Assembly (NCBI RefSeq): GCF_000004825.1 | Contig: NW_008805091.1 | Span: 210,015-274,014 of the forward strand | Direction: 5' to 3' | DNA length: 64,000 bases | Source of the DNA: Heterostelium album PN500 | Taxonomy: Eukaryota; Evosea; Eumycetozoa; Acytosteliales; Acytosteliaceae | Part shown: one piece after another, positions 35,900 to 49,000 of the stretch | How the letters are laid out: each line of letters opens with the position of its first letter | Numbering within the stretch: position 1 is the first letter of the stretch | Notes under the pieces: model-generated | Told to the model about the DNA's origin: nothing | Database searches by the model: none | The model's input: the letters and a program-made list of their open reading frames with translations, nothing else | Position numbers and translations under genes: made by a program

Positions 35900-38800
35900 A
35901 TGATGAATTTTAAATCATATACAAAGAAACAAAACTTTGTCAAAAGCAACAACAACAATAACAACAATAGTAAAAACAATTATAGTAAAGCATCAACTCA
36001 AAGTTACTTTGCTAGTAATAGCGATTTAAATGATGAGATAGATGATCCTGATAGTTACACTTCTCAACCAACATCATTGACATTCAAATCGTCCAATGAT
36101 CATAACATCAACAGTAAATTAAGTAATAAACATTCAAATCGAAACAAATCAACACCATCTTCAACAACAACAACAACAACATCTTTGACAACAAACGCAA
36201 AGTCAACTTCACCATCACCATCAACTTCATCGTCGTCATCATCATTATCATCGAGTTACAAGAGTACAACTACTTCTAATTCAGTTAATAGTAATAGTAA
36301 TAGTGGTGGTTATTCACAATCGAAACAAGACAATGTAATATCACCACCAGTATCTCCTACCATTAGCAACAACAATGGTAAAAGCTCAGTATTAGAAGAA
36401 CCTACAATTAAGTTTAGATGTATATTTGGATCGTTTGCGATTTGTCCAAACAGATTTAAAGAGGAACATCTACGAGAATATTCACACGACGATGAACCAT
36501 CCTCCAGTAAATCGAGATATTCATCAGACATTGATGATACTAGTTCATTCGATTTAAGTGAAAAGTCATCACCAAAATCATTCAGTGTCTCTTCTTTGTC
36601 TTCGAGTGGAAGATCACCAGCAACATCAACAACGACAACAGCAACAATAACATCCGATAGTTTCGATATATCATCAAGCGATAAAGTTAAAAAGAGATTG
36701 TTAAATGAGAGTGGTGGTGGTAGTGGTCATTCACAAGCTTCACCACATTCACAACATCAAAAAATAGTATCACCAGCAGCCTCTCAATCATCATCTTCAC
36801 AATCAACGATACCAGATTTAGACGATACTGTCATAAAGAAACTACCAGAGTTTAAAAAGAGAAAGAAACTACATGAAAAGAATACACCAATAATAAAAGA
36901 CGAAATAGAAGATATTGTAAATACATCAACGACAACAACAACAACAACGACAACTAAAACAAAATCAACAAAGTTATCCAGTTCACCACTTTCAACAACC
37001 ACTTTTAAACAACAAAATAAACAAAGTCATTAATAATAGTAGTAATAGTATTAATAATAGCAATTTTAATAATAATAATAATAATAATAATAATAGTAAT
37101 AATTATAAAAAGCCTTTAAGTAGTAATAATAATAATGATAATAGTTTAAAGAATACAAAGATTTTTGAAGATTTGGATATATTTAATGAAGAGCCTCTTG
37201 AAGAGTCGGTACATGTAGCTTCAAAAGCAAAAATAACGAAAAAGAATACAAGTGAACCAAGTATATGTATGTAGATAGAATTGAATAGAAAAGTTAAAAT
37301 GATCAATGATCACTAATTAAAATGAAACTATAGTTAAAAGAAATTCAAAAGATAGTAGAGCATGGACTGAAAAGTATGAACCAAAGACAGAGGATGACAT
37401 AAGACTAACGATACATCGAAAAAAGGTTGATGAAGTGAAGCAGTGGTTTCAAGATAGATCCAATGAAATATCAAATGGTACACTTATTGTAAGTTAAATT
37501 GGAAATGATTTGCAATAACAAACATAATGTATTTTTAACATCTTCTATTTATTTAAATTTGGATTATTGATAGACACAAAAGATGTTGATTATGACAGGA
37601 CCGGCAGGTGTTGGTAAGACGGCACTTACAAGAGTATTTGCAAATCAATTTGGATTCAATTTGGAAGAATGGACAAACCCTGTAATGGATATAGTCAAGG
37701 ATAAGGATGACAAGGTTGTCAGTTATTACAAACCTCAATTGGAGATCTTCAAGAGTTGGTTGAAATCAAATGAGAGATGTGATTTGTTTGGAAATGTACT
37801 GGGCAAAAAGAAATTGTTGATCATCGAAGAAACCCCGAATGTTCAATCACCTGGCATCCTAGCAGAGTTTAGAGAAGGAATGAAGCAGTTTCTAAGGAGA
37901 ACCATTTTCCCTTTGATCTTTATTTACTCTGACAGCTCAGTTGCCAACACCAATCTATCGAAAATATTTGATTATCAACTACAAAACAATAGTTTAACTC
38001 AACACATTAGGTTAGTAGATATTTAATAACAAGAAGAGATAAACATTTATAACTAATAGAACCCTATTTTAATTAATTTAGTTTTAATCCAATTGCACCA
38101 GTTACACTTTTTAAATATTTAAAGGATATTTCGATTACTGAGGGATTCAATATTGAAGACGATCAAATTGAATCGATTCGATTGGAGAGTGGAGGTGATA
38201 TCAGAGCATCTATTAATTCATTGGAGTTCCATTGTATTGGTAAGGTCAGACAGGTTATTGTCAAGCCCAAAAAGTCAAAAAGAGCAACCAATACCACCAA
38301 AACGACAACATCTACTCCAAAAAATAGAGATCAATCTATTTCACTATTCCATTCACTAGGAAAGGTTTTATATAACAAAAGTATGTTTGAACTATTATTA
38401 ATAATAGTTGTTTATATTTAATACTAAGATTAATCTTTTTTTTTTTTTTTTTTTATAATTTAGGAATACCGGATACACTTCCTAAGGATGAATGGTATAG
38501 AGATGAATATTTACGAGAGAAAATGGAAAGCAATCCTGAGCAATCATTTGAAAATTCACATGTCGATGGAAATATGTTTACAATGTTTCTCCAGGAAAAC
38601 TTTCTTTCCTTTTATTCCGACATTGAAGAGATCAGCGATACACTGGGGTACCTGAGTGACTCTGATACAATCGCTTCAGCCAAATCAAATGTTGACTCGA
38701 TCAATCCTCACTCCATGTCGATTTCACTCAGAGGATTCATGTATTGTCACACCAAACAAGCATCGTTTCGATTCTTTCATTTTGTTAAACCACACTTTCA

Positions 38801-39377
38801 ACAATCGTACGATCAATCACAGGCAATACAAGATTCAATCAAAGGTTTCATTTACAACCAACAGGTCCCATCAGCAGTATCATCATCATTATCGCCAATC
38901 ACAAACCAACCTAGAAACAATCTTTCGTCTTTTCAAACTACTCTTTCGCTGTACGAGCATTCGACCCTACTCAGACACACACTACCTTTTCTTTCCTATA
39001 TGAGCAGACAAAGAGGAATCATGCCATACCTCAACGATGTAAACAATCCATATTCCGCTTTTCTCAAAGGAGAAGGTCGCTTAATCCTCGATAGACTGTG
39101 TCTTATTAATCCAAAGATATATGGTAGTTATGCAAGCCAAAAAGATTACCAAATAGGTGAAAAGAGTACTTTTGCTACAGAGAACGATACAGATGAAGTT
39201 CAAAATAACCAAAACAATCAATCAAATGGACAAAGAAATAATTTTAATAATAATAGTAATTTTGGTAATAACAATAATAATAATATTGGTGATAGTGGTG
39301 GAGATGATCCTCAAAAAAGTACACGAATACTTTATGGAAATAATGAAGTATTAGAAGAAGACGATATTATTGAATAA
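35900..39377 (+). CDS. rad17: Rad17 checkpoint clamp loader
   Basis: Exons 35900-37266, 37334-37488, 37574-38010, 38082-38380 and 38464-39377 encode about 1,056 residues. Exon 1 contains one frame change between about 37019 and 37033, at the start of a long AAT repeat. The first 400 residues are low complexity (Asn/Ser/Thr). The conserved part starts with WTEKYEPKTEDDIRLTIHRKKVDEV, followed by Walker A MTGPAGVGKTALTRVFA, Walker B LLIIEETPN (human Rad17 has an acidic pair at this point) and the sensor/arm region FNPIAPVTLFKYL, GGDIRASINSLEF and ILP-like motifs with DGNMFTMFLQENFLSFY. Rad17 replaces Rfc1 in an RFC-like complex that loads the 9-1-1 clamp at DNA damage and activates ATR. The tail is Asn/Gln-rich. 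It is convergent with the next gene (101 bp apart). Confidence 0.92.
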
Positions 39378-39478
39378 AACATATAAAAGTAAATTATTAT
39401 TTAATTTTCTTTTGGTTTGGTTATCAATTATTTTTATTTTTTACACAAGGTTATTATTTCTAACGAAAAAAAACCATT

Positions 39479-40427
39479 TTAATTATTATTACGTTCTCTT
39501 CTCTTTTCTTGTTTCATCAAGAGCTTGAGTACCATTCTAAAGATATCTACAAAATCAATAAAGAGGGTGAATGCGTGACTGAGTTCATCTTTGTATCCTC
39601 TCTCAATTCTGTAAACTATCATTTGGGTATCTAGAGTATTAAAAAAGTGATTAGTAAAAAAAACTTTATTATATTATTATTGTTACTAAAGATAATCTTA
39701 CCATATACCAAGAATACAACCATAAGTAAAAAGTATGAAACAGTGATGATCCAGTCAAGTTGTTCGCTATGAATAAAGAGTACTTGTGATAATGAAAGTA
39801 CAAAGAGTCCGAGACAAGCTGAGGCAAGAGTACCACCCATAAACAAGAAGGATCTCTTGTCAGTCAACAATGAGAATAGAGTGAATGAAACAAAGATACC
39901 TGTGGTTGCCATCAAAGCAGTAATTACAATACTACAAATTTGATTTTATATATTAGTAGGTGGTCGATCGTATTGTTATTAATAGTAAAACAACTTACCT
40001 TTCATTGATACTGATTGCCATGTTGATGAGTGGTGTGAGTGAGACACCAGTAAGGAGACAGAACAAGAGAAGATATGAAAGTCTTTCATTCTTCTTATAG
40101 GTTTGTGTTGTCACAAACTTATAGATGGTTACAAGACTTGCAATGAAAACCAAGATGAAATTGGCTTGGTAGATGAACATACTGAACAGTGTACCAGCAA
40201 CACATGTCAACATACAGAATGACAATGTAGTGTATACCTTGGCAAGTACATTCTTTGTAGATGCAGATCTAAAAATAATAAATAAAAAGAGTATTTGAAT
40301 TGTCAGTGAATGATGATTGATCATTCAACATTGATGTTGTTACATACAAGTTATTAAATTGAAGAGCTGCTCCGATTTTCTGGTCAAAAGTCATACCAGT
40401 AGTAGCATCACTATAAAAAGAGTCCAT
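39479..40427 (-). CDS. Bax inhibitor-1 / TMBIM6-like membrane protein
   Basis: Minus-strand exons 40427-40348, 40268-39999, 39931-39702 and 39630-39479 join in phase to 243 residues, the normal family length. There are about six to seven hydrophobic helices. BI-1 signatures are present: the start of helix 1 VYTTLSFCMLTCVAGTLF, GVSLTPLINMAIS, and the C-terminal block DTQMIVYRIERGYKDE...HAFTLFIDFVDIFRMVLKLL, which holds the two conserved Asp residues of the calcium/proton-sensing centre. The tail QEKRRERNNN is basic, as in ER-resident BI-1. The protein is expected in the ER membrane, where the family leaks Ca2+ and protects against ER-stress-induced death. The divergent small-peptide gene starts 246 bp away. 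Confidence 0.94.
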
Positions 40428-40673
40428 GTTTTGTTTTTATTACTATTATTATATAAATAAATCAAATGAATAATGAAAAAAAATTAATGATGAAAAATTT
40501 AATTCTTTAAAATGATTTGTTTTTTTTTTTCATGGTGACTCAACAACAAAAAAATTGAAACTTTAATTTTGCAAAAATTTTTACCAAATTTATAAGTGGC
40601 TTTTTTGGTAACATTTAATTTTAATTAAATTTTTAATTTCTACTTTTTTTTATTATGAAGAATTTAAAAAAAA

Positions 40674-40862
40674 ATGGAATATCTTATTGTTGTACTAGTA
40701 TTTATTTTACTATCAGCCTCAATGGTTATCTCTAGTAATAGTGGCATAATAATTGGACCACCTTTTTTGAACTGTGAAGAGTTCTGTCAAGACGTGTGTT
40801 CTCAAAAATACTCAACCTTTGAAGAAATAAGACGTTGTATGAGAACATGTTATTGTGCCTAG
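40674..40862 (+). CDS. Small secreted cysteine-rich peptide precursor
   Basis: A single exon of 62 codons begins with an ATG behind an A-rich leader. Residues 2-19 form a strong hydrophobic signal peptide. The mature part has six Cys in the last 30 residues with spacing C-x3-C-x3-C-x12-C-x3-C-x-C, enough for three disulfides. The C-x3-C...C-x3-C core would suit a disulfide-stapled helical hairpin. It is not recognised as a named family; small secreted disulfide-rich peptides may act as signals or antimicrobials, but nothing in the sequence decides this. The reading frame has no low-complexity sequence and codon use is coding-like. It shares a 246-bp intergenic promoter region with the BI-1 gene. 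Confidence 0.75.
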   Translation: MEYLIVVLVFILLSASMVISSNSGIIIGPPFLNCEEFCQDVCSQKYSTFEEIRRCMRTCYCA

Positions 40863-41304
40863 TTGATGGATTTACAAGTCTGATTAGTTTACAATCAATA
40901 AATGCTTTTTACTCTATCTTTGATTTATAAATGTTTTTTTTAAAATTATTTATTTATTTTTTTAAAAAAATTATAATTTTTTTTTATAAATTACATTATT
41001 ACGTGTAATATAATTTTCAGAATCTATCAACAAATCATCCATAGTTTCAAAATATTTGATACAAGATTAAACCATTTGGACAATATCATAATGTAAAACG
41101 AACAAGAAAATAGTTAATAATATATTAAAAATTAGTACTTTTTTTTTTTTTTTTTGCATTTTGATTTGCTTCTTTGATTCCATGGAAGATATTAAAATGA
41201 TTTATTGAGTTATCATTTTTTTTTTAATTTAAAAATTTTTTTTTTAAAAAAACCTGTTTATTAATATATTAATTCAAATCTTGTTAAAATTTGATTTAAT
41301 AAGA
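40863..41304. other. AT-rich intergenic region
   Basis: A 442-bp spacer with several T runs (for example 41140-41155) and a homopolymer-rich leader in front of the PLP enzyme gene. No further feature. Confidence 0.6.
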
Positions 41305-42702
41305 ATGGAAAGTGATTCACATCTTGGATTTGATAGTATTGCTACAAAGAGAGTCGAAGTTAAAGGACCTGTAAATTCAGTATCTTTACCGATTTACACC
41401 TCTTCTACATTCTTTGTTGATTCAGCTAAACATGGTGCCACTCTATGTCAACAAGAGAAAACTGAAAAAGGAACAAGTCCTTGGCTTTACACACGTTGGG
41501 GTAAAATATAATAAAAATAAAATAACAATACAGCAACAAACTTTGAATATTGAAAAATTAATATTTTTTTTATTGACAAAAATAGCAAACCCAACCAATG
41601 ATGCTGTTGAACGTTTAATTACAAAGTTGGAGGTAGGCAAAGCCAACCTTCCAGGTGCAGCTACTTTTGTTACTTCTAGTGGTATGTCGGCCATCAGTAG
41701 TTCGCTGTTGGCGTTGTTAAAGTCGGGTGATCATGCTGTGTTCACCACGAACATCTACGGTGGAACTCACGAGTTTGCCACCGATATACTCCCAAAGCTT
41801 GGCATTCAAGTTACCATGGTGTCACCACTCGACATTGCCAACTATGAAGCAGCGATTCTGCCAAACACAAAGTTGTTGTACGGTGAGACACCTGCCAATC
41901 CGACGATGTTGCTCACCGATCTCTCTGCACTCGGTGCACTCGGTCGTCGTCATAACATTACAACGGTTGTCGATGCCACATTTGGAAGTGTTTACAACAC
42001 TCGTCCGTTGGAGCATCAGATTGACATCGTTGTACACTCTGCCACCAAGTACTATGGTGGACATTCAGATTTGATTGCCGGTTGCATTACCGTGGCCAAC
42101 GAGCAGTTACATCATCAAATCGGACATTATATAAGACTTTTGGGATGTTTGGCATCGCCACACAATGCATTCCTACTTCAACGTGGAATCAAGACATTGC
42201 ACTTGAGAATGCAACGACACAATGACAATGCCTTGAAGATTGCACAATTCCTTGAGAATCATCCCAAGGTAGAGCGTGTATTCTACCCAGGTCTAGAGTC
42301 ACATCCTCAACATGAGCTTGCCAAGCGTCAAATGCAACCAGGTTACAGTGGAATGATAGCATTCGAAGTTAAAGGTGGAGCTGAAGCAGGTAACTAAACA
42401 ATATTCAATCAATAATAACAACTACACCAAGACAATTAATAATTTTTTAAACAAAAAAAACACATTCTATAATATATATAGGAAGAAAAGTTATTGAATC
42501 AGTAGAGTTAATAACATTGGCTGTATCTTTGGGTGGTGTAGAGTCACTCATTGAACAAGCATCGACAATGACCCACACTATGGTTGACAAAGAGATAAGA
42601 GAGAAATCAGGTATTACCGATGGATTACTTAGATTCTCTGTTGGATGTGAAGATCCACAAGATTTAATTAATGACCTTACACAAGCATTAAAGAAAGTTT
42701 AA
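41305..42702 (+). CDS. Cystathionine gamma-lyase-type PLP enzyme (Cys/Met metabolism)
   Basis: Three exons, 41305-41500, 41586-42389 and 42482-42702, encode 406 residues. The ATG at 41305 is chosen because it follows an AT-only leader and gives the usual N-terminus (GFDSIATKRVEVKGPVNSVSLPIYTSSTF). Family blocks are present: YTRWANPTNDAVERL with the cofactor-contacting Tyr, TSSGMSAISSSLLAL, YGGTHEF, GETPANPTMLLTDLSAL, VVDATFGSVY, and the PLP-lysine motif HSATKYYGGHSD. YGGT rather than YGCT at the substrate site argues against a methionine gamma-lyase. The enzyme likely cleaves cystathionine to cysteine, 2-oxobutyrate and ammonia in transsulfuration; cystathionine beta-lyase or an acyl-homoserine sulfhydrylase are alternatives that sequence alone does not exclude. 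Confidence 0.92.
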
Positions 42703-42985
42703 AAGTGGTGTGTTTGTTTTTTTTAAAAAGATTTGGAAGACATGTCATAAAAAAAATTCCAATAAAAAATCAAATTTTTAAAAAAATCAAAAAAATTTTC
42801 ACTTCTAGACTTAAAATTTTAAAAAATGTAGAGAAAAAAAAAATATATTTTTATGAACAATGAACTTTGTTTTTTTTATTTTGTTTTTTCCAAAACTTTT
42901 ATAATTGAAATATATTGTATTTTAAAATATAGCTATAATTGTTATAATACACAATTTAATTGTGTTATAGTTATAATTTGTAAAT

Positions 42986-43030
42986 ATGAGTAATAATAAC
43001 AATAATAAAGATAAAGATAAAGATAGAAAT

Positions 43031-43065
<35 letters not shown>

Positions 43066-46000
43066 TGAAAAGATAATGAATAGAAGAGGAATGGATGATA
43101 TTGCAAAGCAAGCAATGCAACATCATTTCCAAGATACAATGATGATGGATGCTGATTATCATAATGATCCACAGTTGTATTATCATTTACACCAACAGCA
43201 ACAACAGCAACAACAGTATCAACAGCAACAACAACAACAATATCATCATCACCAGCAGCAAATGCAACAAATGATGCCACCACAATTTCATCAGCTACGT
43301 CAAGCTCAACCCAAAAAAGAAACAAAGAGAAATCCTCGTATGAATCCATCGATGCATCACCAACAAACCATCGATCTGATGATGGATCCACACCAGATGA
43401 TGAATGCCAGTGCAGATGATGACGATGTCTACGAAGAGCAGCACTTGGGCTACTTGGATCATCCGAGCAAGAAGCTAATGGTTGGCGAATTCAGAAATGT
43501 ACTGGTGACCTACATCGTGAGTGAAGTCGAGAGTTTTGAGAAATTCAAGATTCACTTGGAGCAGATCAACATGGATTCTCAATCGCTCTTTCAAAAGTGG
43601 TCAAAAGAGCAAGTGCACATCGGTGCAGAGGTGGACATTGCAGTCAAAAACGAGTTTTGCACTACAGTCTCCATTCAGAACAAGACCAGTCGATACGATA
43701 TCAATTTCATTGATAGTGGTGAGACACTCCGTCTCGGTGCTTCGTCATCGGACCTCATCAAGAACTGTACCAAGATCTCGGTTCACAACGTCGATCGTCT
43801 GCTCAGTTGCATACTGCTGGCGGATGAGGAGAATCTCTCGGTGGAGCTGCTCCATCAGAAAATACCGAATCTCAAGCAGATGCTTCAGCTCAGAACCAAG
43901 TGTGCGTTTGTCATTGCCAAGCACGTTCAGGAATGCGATGATTGGTTCGCACACTCCAAACTCGCTCACGCTCAATTGATTCAGCAGAACAAGGAGTTTG
44001 AGAAGATCAGTTTTTTATTTATTCCCATTATTTTCCCAGGGCTGTCATCGACCGAGCCACTCGATCCCAATGCTGCCAAGAACAAAGAGAGTGGTTGTTC
44101 CTTTATCAATGATCTCCGTAAGGATATCAAGGATTTCTTGTGTAGTCCCAAAGACTCTAGTCCTGTAGATAAACTGGTCAATCATCTTGCAGATCAACAT
44201 CTACCCCCACCACAACCACAACAACCTCAACAACATTTACCAGAAGGTGATCATAACGCTCCTCAGGATGATGATATGGAGGATGACAATTTTCATATAC
44301 CTGCTGTAAATGATCAACCACAACAAGAAGAGCAAGTGAATATTTTTGAAAACAATAATAATAATAACAATAATAATAATGAACATTTAAAAGACGGTCA
44401 CCAAAAGGCATCAAATGACAAGCATGATAAGGATATCAATTTCCAAACTATATCCCTTTTTTATAAAGAACTATTGGGACGTGATGGTCTAATCTACTGC
44501 AGTATTGACTTGAACGAGAAGGTATTCAAGTGGAATTCGTCAAAGAATACAATCCTTGCTCAAGTTAAATTTAGCGATATCAAATTCATTTTATTGTAAG
44601 TTAATAAGAATTCTTTTTATTAATTTTTTGGTTTGACTAATAATCTATTGTTTCATATCTATTAGAAATAGAACACATCAAAATTCAGTATCAATGGAAA
44701 TTCATCTAAAGAAGTCGCATTCTGTCAAGCAAGAGAAGAAATCAAATAGAATACTGACCTGTAAGATTAGTGCTGACGATTGGCAAACATTCTCTACAAA
44801 CTACAATTTCACTGTACCTCTGAAAGAGCTACTTGAAGATCCGCTTCCCGACAATCGAATCGTTTGGTTCAAACCTTTTAATGCCTTCAAAAAGACATTG
44901 GCATTTGGTGAAATGGTTAAAGATCTCGTAGGGAATGAGGATATGAGTGTCAACAGTGAGACTCACTATAGAATTCAATCACTAATTGACGACCGTAACA
45001 CCAGGGATTTCGTAATGACTGACCCACCCAAACTTCTCTCGGATTTGTCCAACATCAAATCCAATCATTTATTCTCATTTTACATTCTGATGAAATTAGA
45101 CAAGTAAGTAGAAGTAGTAGTAGTTTATAAATCATCGACGATTTCAAATCATTCTCTAACATATTTTTTTTTAATTATCATTTTTTATAGTTTATCAGAG
45201 AATGGTATCCCAGATATCTTAAAATATATTGAACCACTCATCAATGAATTGACCAAGCTTGAAAGTTTCAATCTAAACAAGGCGTTGACTCCCATCTTTG
45301 AATCGTTCTTGTCTAGATATCTTATTGACCCGGTGTCTCCAGATCACGTTAACACCCTCTGTATTTTGGCATTGGGATTTTTCAGCTGCAAGACTATCAA
45401 CACAATGCTTGCCGATGATAATATTTATTTTAGAATCCTACGATTCCTTGATGCAAACAATCAACTTAATAATGAGGTTTCATCATCGTTCTTCCGCAAA
45501 CTGAAATCAAAAAAGATATTTTTGGATTCTTTCACAACTTTCTTTAAAATATTCGAAGTAAGTATAATATTTTTATAAATAATGTTAGATATTTTTATTA
45601 ATCCAATTTTATCAAAGCCTATTGAAGCTGAAAACAATAATTATCAAAAGTATTTCAGTATGCTTACCAAGTTTTTAAATTCAACAACCATTCCAATCAC
45701 TGACATCAATGGTTTAACTGTAAAGAATGAAATGGGTAAATATTGGTTTAATAATATTTAATTATTATTTATATTGTTTTATTAATATTTTATTATTATT
45801 TAAAATAGTTGAAGGACTTTCAAAGAATGAACTTTATAATAGATTCGAATTGGTTCGTATCTTTATGAAGATTGACAGATCAACAAGATTGTCAAACGGT
45901 CGTGTCATCTATAAGCTCATCTTGGAGGATAAGGTTGGCTTTAGAGATAATCTAAAGAAATACGATAGTACAACAAAAGAAAACGTTCTTTCCAATCTTC

Positions 46001-49000
46001 ATGGCTTTGTAGAGACTGGAATCAAAAAGCATTTTATTGAGATGCCCCAACTTCTTCAACTCCTAACTGATTCCAAGATGCTGTTCCTTTTCACTTCAAA
46101 GATTATGCAAGCTATTGGTGACTATAGACACACAGAGATCGATAAGATATTTATATTCAGCCAAGACACCGATCCATTCCGTACCATCCAGAACAACATC
46201 TCTAGTAGATTCAGTCTTGACGATTTTTATCAAATCTCACTCTATTGTCCTAAACAAGCTATTAGTATACCAAATGAGATTGTAAGTTAATACAATATCA
46301 AATACCTAATATTTGTATATTAATGAAAAAACTGTTTATATTTTATTTAGATTTCTAGACCGATAGCATTTGTCAATAATTTTTCAATTATTGAAGACAA
46401 CTATCGAAAGCTTAGTCAAGCTTTTATCGACAAGAAAACACATGGATACTATCATAGGCTTACAGGTGATATCGTTCGAAATTATCTTGGTAATAGAGGT
46501 GATCAACCAAGTTTATTGTCACTCGAGGTCATTGACGAGAATCCACCATGTACTCTTGTACATTTGATGCTCTTTAACTTCTATCTTGAATTCCTCAATC
46601 AAAACCACACCCAATACCCGATCAATGCTGCACATGGAAAATTGGTTGGTTTAGTAACCGATAAATCTTGGGTACATGAATCTACTGTCTATGAGAATAA
46701 TAGACAAAGAGTAAGTTGAAAAACATTACATTATTTAGTTGGTCGACTACTAACAATATTTATTATAATTTCTGTTTAAACAACAATTATAGTTTAAATC
46801 AATTTTAGAAGAAAATACAAGAATAATGAGAAACAATTGGAATCCATCATATGCAGGTGACTATGACCATCAAATGAGCATTTTGATGAGATATTTCGGT
46901 GCAGTCAACACCAAGTCATCGGAGGAACTCGATAAGAAATATAGAGGAGAGGTAACTGAGCTTTTCAATCTTAGAACGGTTGGTCATTGGCTCAACAACA
47001 CTTTCCAGTTCAAGATCACCAAGCTCAATATCGATATCGCCGACGTTTCACCAACCAACCAGATCGTCTATTTGAAAAAGGATATCTTAAGTGCCAAGGG
47101 TGAAAAAGGTCATGTGGTGGTTGAAGAGGAATCCATTCGATTCCTTAGATCGTTCTTGTCGACCGAGCATCGAAAGTTCTTCCAGATCATCATGGAGTAC
47201 TACAACAAGACCGAAATGCCAAACCAAATCGATGTTCTCTGTCATATGACTCGTGACTTTATGAAAAAGTTGATTGGTCAAGACGAAGACATCCAACTCA
47301 ACGATATCTTTAGAACAGTCATTTCACAATCCGATATCAACTTTAAGAAGGAGATGGAACACATGTATGCCTACTTCTATCCAGACAAGACTTTCAACAA
47401 CAAAGAGAACTCGCTCTACGAATTTATCAACAAAGCAACTGCACTTTTTGGTATCCAAGCCAACATTCACCATCTCTTTAATTTCATCGACTCCAACAAG
47501 CACTATATTAATGTAACAGACTTTGACAACATCAGAGACACAATCACCAACTATCTCCAGACTATTGCACCTGGTCAAAAGTTGATCTCTGTCAAAACTT
47601 CACAAAAGATCTTCCAGGATATCACTCAGTTGATTGGTGATCTCACCTATCCTCAATTGGTCTACTTTAAATATGTAAATCCCGACCTCATTGAATTCTT
47701 TGCTTCGTTCAAAGACTTCCAAACGACCAACCAAATTATGACTGCCAATCTTATTACCGACGAGTACAACTCTAGTTTGGTCAACAACACAATCCATGCC
47801 TACAATCTTTTGCAGCCTTTCATTGCAAGATTCCAAGACACCACCAAGGCAACAAAGGAATCTGGAATGTCTGTCAACGCTTTTTCCTCTCTCAGAGAGA
47901 TGTGTAAGAGTGTCTCTCGTCTCATGGAAAACACTCAGACCGATTTCACAAAGATCGAGTATGTCGTTAATAATATTGCCCATGTTCGTGGTATCTATTC
48001 ATCTGCTGGTGGTACCTACAATATCGAATCGATTCTTCCAACTGTTTCAGAGATATTGAAAGGCTCAGAGTTTAGTTCGAGAACAACCAAGTATGAGGAG
48101 GGTTCAGTTGGTTGGTCCATTAAAATCAGTTCATCTTCACTCGAGTTTACTCAGGAAAAGATTGAAGATTTCGTTCAGGGACTCAATATCACCAAATCAT
48201 CGAATTCATCCGACACGAAAACCAATGACTTGGTTGCCAAGTTCCAGAGTGTTGTCAAGTTACTCAGTACCGTTCATATTATTCACTGTGAGATGGACCG
48301 TTTATTCCATCCCGACTATTTCGAAGGTATAATCAAGTTGGCATTCAATGATGCAACAGACCTACAGAGTAAGAAGGAAAGTCTTGAGAAGAGTCTGAAC
48401 GAGTGGAAGTCGAAAATTCAAAACCTTCCCACAAGACTTTTGCTTCTTAAAGCTCATGGTCTCTCTTCTCTTATCTCTGGTTACAACAAGATCTTCAACC
48501 ACTACAATGCAAAGCCCGATTTTGTTCAAAGGATGGCAACTCATGTAACTCCATTCATCAAGTATTGCTATCCATACTCTGGACTTCCCATCAAGAGTGA
48601 ATTGATAGCCAAGATCATTGTTGACAATAATCTACTTGCCAAATATGACTACTCTGTATTTTTGACTGGTTTAGTTGAGGGTCTTACCAACACAGAAGAG
48701 GCTTATGAAGATCTTTCCGAAGAGACAGGTCCAATTCTGGTTCATCTCAATTCCAAAGATAATCTCTACAATGTCTTGATGCAGCTGAACAATTCAATGT
48801 TACCACATCCATCCCAACTGTTCTACTCCTATGCCTTTTCAAAGGATATCGAATATTTCTTGCGTCTGATCGAAGAGATGTCAGGTTATACATTCTTTTT
48901 AATTGGTATCCCCAATGAAAAGGATAAGCTCATGCATTGGCTCTCTGATCACTACAGTAAGCAAACTACAGATAAACTTGCTAGACTCTATGTGATCTCA

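Noticed and set aside
41414-41585. Alternative start of the PLP enzyme through intron 1
   Set aside because: The open frame reads through the first intron; splicing at 41501-41585 restores the family motif YTRWANPT, so the spliced model is preferred.
43981-44040. Hydrophobic FLFIPIIFPG stretch in exon 1 of the giant gene as an unspliced intron
   Set aside because: A GT...AG pair of 30 bases can be drawn and its removal keeps frame, but it is shorter than any other intron here; kept as coding with a note of doubt.
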